Program-made: the position numbers and the translations under genes
Origin: Anaerolineaceae bacterium UBA5224
GTDB taxonomy: Bacteria; Chloroflexota; Anaerolineae; Anaerolineales; Anaerolineaceae
DNA: 16,394 nucleotides
Direction: 5' to 3'
Assembly (NCBI GenBank): GCA_002409365.1
Contig: DHUW01000078.1
Coordinates: forward strand, 32,516 to 48,909
The notes under the pieces: generated by a model
Told to the model about the DNA's origin: nothing
Databases searched by the model: none
What the model saw: only the letters and a program-made list of their open reading frames with translations
Part shown: piece after piece, positions 12,183 to 16,394 of the stretch
Layout of the letters: the number at the start of each line of letters is the position of its first letter
Position numbering within the stretch: position 1 is the first letter of the stretch

Positions 12183-13379
12183 TTAAGCTGCCAGCAGGGT
12201 TTTTGCCAGCTGGTCCAATGCTTCTATATCCGCATCCTTTGGTGATGATTTGAAGCTGAGGGTTGGCTCCAGGATGTTCAAACCTTTCATCTGGTCCAAA
12301 ATCTCGCGCATCTTCCTGCCGCTCGAGGCGGCCCAGCTGCCGTTTTCGATCAGAGCTACGGTGCGGTTGGTCAGGTTATGGTTTTTCAAATCGAGCAAGA
12401 GCGTTTCCATGAATGGGAAGAGTTCGGCATTGAAGGTTGCCGAAGCAAATACCAAGCGATCAAAGCGGAAACAGTCAGCCAAAACATAAGACGGGTCAGT
12501 TGCTGTCACATCATAGACATGAACATTTTCAACGCCGCCATCCGCCAATTTTTTCGCTAACACTTCCGCAACCAGGGCTGTGTTGCCATAAACTGTGCCA
12601 TAAGCGATCACCACACCGCGCTCTTCCGGGGTGTACGATGCCCATTGTCGGTATTTGTCCAAAATCAGGTGCAGATCTTTGCGCCAGATTGGTCCATGCA
12701 GTGTGCAGAACATCTGGATATCAAGGTTCGCAATTTTGTCGAAGATGGCATTGACGTTCCTGCCATATTTGCCAATGATACTGGCATAATATCGACGGAC
12801 TTCGGGCAGGTATTCTTCGTCAAACTTATACTCGTCGGCATACATCTTCCCATCAATAGGTCCGAAGGTGCCAAAGGCATCCGCACAGAAAAGGATCTTG
12901 CTGGTACTGTCATAGGTCATCATCACTTCAGGCCAGTGCACCATCGGTGCAAGGTAGAAAGTGAGATTGTGTTTACCAGTTTGCAGGGTATCGCCTTCCT
13001 TGACTTCGATGGTGCGCCCTTCCAATTCAACCTCATAAAACTGTTTGAGCATGGTGAAGGTTTTTTGGTTGCCTACAATCGTCAGTCCAGGGAAACGGCG
13101 CAATAAGTCAGCATATGGATGGCAATGGTCGGGCTCGATATGATTGATCACCAGGTAGTCCAACTGCCGTTCGCCCAAGACTGCATTCAAATTTTGCCAG
13201 AATTGCTCGATGATCGCGTTGTCAACACCATCCAGAAGGACTGTCTTCTCATCCATGAGCAGGAAAGAGTTGTAAGACATGCCCCTCGGAACGGGATGGG
13301 CATTCTCGAACATCCTGATACGCCGGTCGTTGGCACCAACGTTGTAAAGGTCATCTGTAATTTGTCGGAAGTTGTGCAT
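12183..13379 (-). CDS. fprA: Flavodiiron protein (FprA/Rbo-type O2/NO reductase)
   Basis: The 398-residue protein joins an MBL-like diiron domain (about 1-250) to a flavodoxin domain (about 254-398). Diiron ligands are complete and of flavodiiron type: H80-x-E82-x-D84 (NHIEPDH), H148 (VHWPE), D167 (CADAFG) and H228 (TLHGP). The FMN phosphate loop AYGTVYGNTA is at 259-268. Such proteins reduce O2 to water, or NO to N2O, protecting strict anaerobes, with electrons from rubredoxin or F420H2; no such partner gene is in the window. The start at 13379 is chosen over the upstream ATG at 13460 because AAGGA precedes it at good spacing, and family members begin close to this point. It is a single gene with its own terminator and a possible operator. 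Confidence 0.95.
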   Translation of the reverse strand: MHNFRQITDDLYNVGANDRRIRMFENAHPVPRGMSYNSFLLMDEKTVLLDGVDNAIIEQFWQNLNAVLGERQLDYLVINHIEPDHCHPYADLLRRFPGLTIVGNQKTFTMLKQFYEVELEGRTIEVKEGDTLQTGKHNLTFYLAPMVHWPEVMMTYDSTSKILFCADAFGTFGPIDGKMYADEYKFDEEYLPEVRRYYASIIGKYGRNVNAIFDKIANLDIQMFCTLHGPIWRKDLHLILDKYRQWASYTPEERGVVIAYGTVYGNTALVAEVLAKKLADGGVENVHVYDVTATDPSYVLADCFRFDRLVFASATFNAELFPFMETLLLDLKNHNLTNRTVALIENGSWAASSGRKMREILDQMKGLNILEPTLSFKSSPKDADIEALDQLAKTLLAA

Positions 13380-13448
13380 ATCGATTCCTTTTCTGTGAAT
13401 TATCCAATAAAACGCTGAAAGTCTATGGTTTAGCGGTTTATTAAATTT

Positions 13449-13486
13449 AGTATACTTCACAACCCCGCCTGTTTTGAAGTGTATAC
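13449..13486 (-). promoter_or_regulatory. Candidate promoter and inverted-repeat operator of fprA
   Basis: GTATACTTCA (13450-13459) and TGAAGTGTATAC (13475-13486) form an inverted repeat, with two extra bases in one arm. It overlaps a candidate minus-strand promoter: TTCAAA (13478-13473), 18 nt, TATACT (13454-13449). Placement over the promoter suits a repressor responding to oxygen, NO or redox state. No regulator is visible, so this is inference. Confidence 0.4.
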
Positions 13487-13521
13487 ATCTTTTGTAATGG
13501 AAATGGGGCAGATAATTTTTC

Positions 13522-13549
13522 TTGCATTCAAATCATGTGGTGCTATAAT
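13522..13549 (+). promoter_or_regulatory. Promoter of the leuS T-box transcript
   Basis: A perfect TATAAT (13544-13549) is preceded after 16 nt by TTGCAT (13522-13527). Transcription would begin about 13556, just at the T-box leader. Confidence 0.65.
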
Positions 13550-13556
13550 TCCAAAC

Positions 13557-13807
13557 ACAAACACGATAGCAGAACATAGGTCATCCGCCAGAGAGCAGCC
13601 ATAGTGCTGAAAGGCTGCAGTGCAAGCGGAGCGCTTCAGACCCTACTCACCTGCTTCTTCGATTGAAGAATCGGAGCGTGGCTGCGGTGATGTCCTTTAG
13701 CCGCAGACGGGCAGACCCGTTACAGTCTCCATGAGCTGCTCATCTTCGTGATGGGAAGCAGGGTGGTACCGCGAGAGCATTTTCGTCCCTGCATGCAGGG
13801 ACTTTTT
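13557..13807 (+). promoter_or_regulatory. T-box riboswitch leader controlling leuS
   Basis: The leader has the T-box sequence AGGGTGGTACCGCG (13760-13773), whose TGGT pairs with an ACCA tRNA end, as expected for tRNA-Leu. A terminator hairpin GTCCCTG/CAGGGAC with five T (13785-13807) competes with the antiterminator. Upstream, GCAGCC/GGCTGC with an internal GTGCTGAAAG loop looks like distal stem I. CTGCGG/CCGCAG and ACGGG/CCCGT form further stems. A leucine codon CTC followed by A (13646-13648) is my candidate specifier, but CTT or CTA nearby cannot be excluded. Uncharged tRNA-Leu would stabilise the antiterminator and raise leuS expression. Confidence 0.92.
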
Positions 13808-13885
13808 ATTTAACGGAATAGTCCCCGATAAAGAAAAATGGTTTAACCGCAGGATTTACTGCTGAAAGAAGATAGGAGCAAAAAA

Positions 13886-16342
13886 ATGATCGACCCAACC
13901 AGTATACCGATGTATAAACCCGAAGAGATCGAACCCAAGTGGCAGGCTCGCTGGGAAGCAGACAAACTCTACCAGCCTGAGCGCGATCCGGACAAAACCA
14001 AGCATTATGCTCTCACCATGCTTCCCTACCCTTCCGGTGACCTGCATATCGGTCATTGGTATGCCATGACGCCTCCAGACGCACGCGCTCGTTTCAAACG
14101 TATGCAGGGTTACAACGTCTTTTTCCCGATAGGTTTCGACGCTTTTGGACTACCGGCAGAAAATGCCGCGATCAAGCACAAAATTCACCCAAGGGATTGG
14201 ACCTATGCCAACATCGATCACATGCGTGGTCAGCTGAAATCGATGGGAAACAGCTTTGATTGGCGTGCGGAGATCATTTCTTCTGACCCGAAATATTATC
14301 ACTGGACGCAGTGGTTCTTCAACCAGTTTTACAAGAACGGATTGGCCTACCAAAAGTTCGCGCCTGTCGATTTTTGCCCGAGCTGCAATACCACGCTGGC
14401 ACGTGAACAGGTTCACGGCGAAGACCGCCACTGCGAGCGCTGCGGCACGCCCGTGATCCGCAAAGACCTGAGGCAGTGGTTCTTCCGCACATCAAAATAC
14501 GCTGAAGAATTGCTGAATTTCGACGGTCTGGACTGGCCTGAGCTGATCAAAACCCTGCAGCGCAAGTGGATCGGTAAATCGCGCGGTGCTTCCGTTATTT
14601 TCAAGACCGAAGCCGGCGACCCGATCGAGGTTTTCACCACCCGCCCGGATACGCTCTGGGGTGTGACCTACCTGGCGCTCTCCCCCGAGCATCTCCTGGT
14701 AGAGAAAATCACCACGCCAGCGCAAATGAACGAGGTGCGCGCTTACCAGGAGCAAGCCAAACGCCAGTCCGACATCCAGCGCGAATCCGTCACCCGCGAA
14801 AAAACAGGCGTCTTCACCGGTGGTTACGCAATCAACCCGGTTTCTGGCGAGCACATCCCCATCTGGGTGGCTGATTATGTGCTCATGTCTTATGGCACCG
14901 GTGCGATCATGGCTGTACCGGCTCACGACCAGCGTGACTTCGAATTCGCGCGTCAGTTTGACCTGCCCATCAAGGTTGTTATCCACCCCAACGGGCAAGA
15001 AATTGTATCCCCTGAAGAAATGACCGAAGCGGTTGAAGCACACGGCTCGATGGTCAATTCCGGACCACTGACTGGCACACCTGAAGAGGAAAGTTTTGAT
15101 GCCGCCAGCCGCTACATCGAGGATATTGGCGTCGGAAAAGAAACAGTTAATTACCGCCTGCATGACTGGTTGATCAGCCGCCAGCGCTATTGGGGCGCTC
15201 CCATCCCGATTGTCTATTGCCAGCATTGCGGTGCAGTTCCGGTTCCGGATGACCAGCTCCCAGTACTGTTGCCGGATGATGTAGAATGGCTTCCGACTGG
15301 TGAGAGTCCGCTCAAATTGCACCCCACCTGGCGCTTCACCACCTGTCCCGTCTGTGGAGAGCCAGCTGAGCGCGAAACCGACACCATGGATACCTTTATG
15401 GACTCCAGTTGGTATCATCTGCGCTACCTGAGCCCGGATTATGATAAAGGACCCTTTGACCCGGTGCAATACAATTTCTGGATGCCAGTGGATACCTACA
15501 CCGGCGGTTCTGAACATGCCACCATGCACCTGATCTATACACGTTTCTTCCACAAGGCATCACGCGATTGTGGCATTACCAAGGGCAATGAACCTATGCT
15601 GCAACTGCGCAACCAGGGCATGGTTTTGGGCGAAGATGGCGAGAAAATGAGCAAGAGCCGCGGCAATGTGGTCAACCCGGATGATCTGGTCGCGCGTTAT
15701 GGCGCTGATACCGTACGGGCTTACATTATTTTCTTCTGCCGTTGGGAAATGGGCGGACCCTGGTCCAGCACAGGCATTGAAGGCAACAGCCGCTGGCTGC
15801 GCCGTGTTTGGCATATGCTGCTGGAACCCGCTTTTGGCAAGGCGGATGAAAGTGTTTTGAAAGCCCTGCGCCGCAAAACCCACCAGACGCTGAAGCGGGT
15901 GACCTACGATTTCGAGAATTTCGAGTTCAACACGATCGTATCCAGCCTGATGGAGCTGCTGAACGAGATGGGGCGCGCCAAGAATGCCGGTGCCTTTGGT
16001 TCTGCGGAATGGAACGAGACCGCCGACATCTATCTGCGCATGCTGGCACCGGTCTGCCCGCATATTGCTGAAGAGTTGTGGGAACGGTTGGGTAAACCCT
16101 ATTCGATCCACCATCAGCAGTGGCCAAAAGTGGATGAAGAGGCTGCCAAAGACGAAATGATCACTCTGATCGTGCAGGTGAACGGCAAGCTGCGGGACCG
16201 CATCACCGTTGAACCTGGCATAAGCGATGAAGAGGCTAAACAACTGGCCCTGGCAAGCGAAAGTGTGAAACAAGCCCTGGAAGGTCGCCTCGTGAGAAAA
16301 GTGATCGTCGTACCGGGTCGGCTGGTGAATGTGGTTGGATAA
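13886..16342 (+). CDS. leuS: Leucyl-tRNA synthetase
   Basis: This 818-residue class I synthetase attaches leucine to tRNA-Leu. Signature motifs: HIGH at 54-57 (PSGDLHIGH) and KMSKS at 587-591. The CP1 editing domain (about 235-430) has the threonine-rich TTRPDTLWG (251-259) and the conserved Asp D348 in AHDQRD, which guards against norvaline and isoleucine misacylation. Two Cys4 zinc sites are visible (C164/C167/C183/C186 and C445/C448/C487/C490). An anticodon-binding helical domain and a C-terminal domain ending PGRLVNVVG complete a normal length. The start has AGGAG 7 nt upstream. It follows the T-box leader and stops 52 nt before the window end, where no terminator is seen. Confidence 0.98.
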   Translation: MIDPTSIPMYKPEEIEPKWQARWEADKLYQPERDPDKTKHYALTMLPYPSGDLHIGHWYAMTPPDARARFKRMQGYNVFFPIGFDAFGLPAENAAIKHKIHPRDWTYANIDHMRGQLKSMGNSFDWRAEIISSDPKYYHWTQWFFNQFYKNGLAYQKFAPVDFCPSCNTTLAREQVHGEDRHCERCGTPVIRKDLRQWFFRTSKYAEELLNFDGLDWPELIKTLQRKWIGKSRGASVIFKTEAGDPIEVFTTRPDTLWGVTYLALSPEHLLVEKITTPAQMNEVRAYQEQAKRQSDIQRESVTREKTGVFTGGYAINPVSGEHIPIWVADYVLMSYGTGAIMAVPAHDQRDFEFARQFDLPIKVVIHPNGQEIVSPEEMTEAVEAHGSMVNSGPLTGTPEEESFDAASRYIEDIGVGKETVNYRLHDWLISRQRYWGAPIPIVYCQHCGAVPVPDDQLPVLLPDDVEWLPTGESPLKLHPTWRFTTCPVCGEPAERETDTMDTFMDSSWYHLRYLSPDYDKGPFDPVQYNFWMPVDTYTGGSEHATMHLIYTRFFHKASRDCGITKGNEPMLQLRNQGMVLGEDGEKMSKSRGNVVNPDDLVARYGADTVRAYIIFFCRWEMGGPWSSTGIEGNSRWLRRVWHMLLEPAFGKADESVLKALRRKTHQTLKRVTYDFENFEFNTIVSSLMELLNEMGRAKNAGAFGSAEWNETADIYLRMLAPVCPHIAEELWERLGKPYSIHHQQWPKVDEEAAKDEMITLIVQVNGKLRDRITVEPGISDEEAKQLALASESVKQALEGRLVRKVIVVPGRLVNVVG

Positions 16343-16394
16343 TCTTCTTGTCAATCTAATCTTTTTGTGAAGAATCAGAACCACCCGCATAGCG

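Noticed and set aside
13380..13460. N-terminal extension of 27 codons for the flavodiiron protein
   Set aside because: It would read through the candidate promoter and inverted repeat. Family members start close to MHNFRQITDDLYNVG, and the AAGGA site fits the ATG at 13379.
14492..15553. Long minus-strand open frame (353 codons) opposite leuS
   Set aside because: It is a shadow of leuS codon structure; the plus-strand protein has every LeuRS motif and the antisense product resembles nothing. The frame at 15560-16390 is rejected likewise.
1..16394. CRISPR array or insertion sequence
   Set aside because: No regularly spaced repeats with unique spacers and no transposase-like protein were found on either strand.

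Overview
The window reads as chromosomal DNA of an uncultured or little-studied Chloroflexota bacterium, most likely class Anaerolineae. This is inference from style, not from a marker gene. The signs are membrane or lipoproteins with Thr/Pro/Glu-rich linkers, a run of M42 aminopeptidases, an anaerobe-type flavodiiron protein, a T-box-controlled leuS, and tRNA genes without an encoded CCA.

Layout. 1-255 (+): the 3' end of a VOC/PhnB-like gene cut by the window edge. 404-7453 (-): one probable eight-gene operon transcribed leftward. In order of transcription it encodes a small membrane-anchored Thr/Pro-rich protein, three consecutive M42 metallo-aminopeptidases, a solute-binding lipoprotein, a two-helix membrane protein, an M24 Xaa-Pro-type peptidase and an MBL-fold hydrolase. 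Gaps are 2-40 nt, and the last three junctions are 4-nt stop/start overlaps. The likely theme is capture and breakdown of peptides. 7567-7689 (+): a 40-residue lysine-rich protein with a strong ribosome binding site and its own terminator, divergent from that operon.

7904-8702 is an accessory-looking tRNA locus. A near-consensus promoter drives tRNA-Ala(CGC) and tRNA-Ala(GGC). Around them lie at least four broken tRNA-Ala copies, two followed by near-identical terminators, and a roughly 130-bp cassette of consecutive hairpins. Three copies of the tRNA-Ala 3' end are identical over 22 nt, while the other parts carry small hairpin-forming insertions or have decayed. This is the most unusual part of the window.

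8857-9855 (+): an alpha/alpha-toroid protein resembling squalene cyclase or prenyltransferase repeat proteins. 9923-10486 (-): an unrecognised lipoprotein. 10633-11997 (-): an ALDH3-type aldehyde dehydrogenase. 12183-13379 (-): a flavodiiron protein (FprA/Rbo-type NO/O2 reductase) with a clear terminator and a possible operator. 13557-16342 (+): a T-box leader and leucyl-tRNA synthetase.

Several recognisable families have all expected catalytic residues (M42 x3, M24, MBL, ALDH, FDP, LeuRS). No CRISPR array, insertion-sequence transposase, integrase or phage gene is visible. Many antisense open frames are shadows of the real genes, and two are artefacts of reading tRNA genes backwards.
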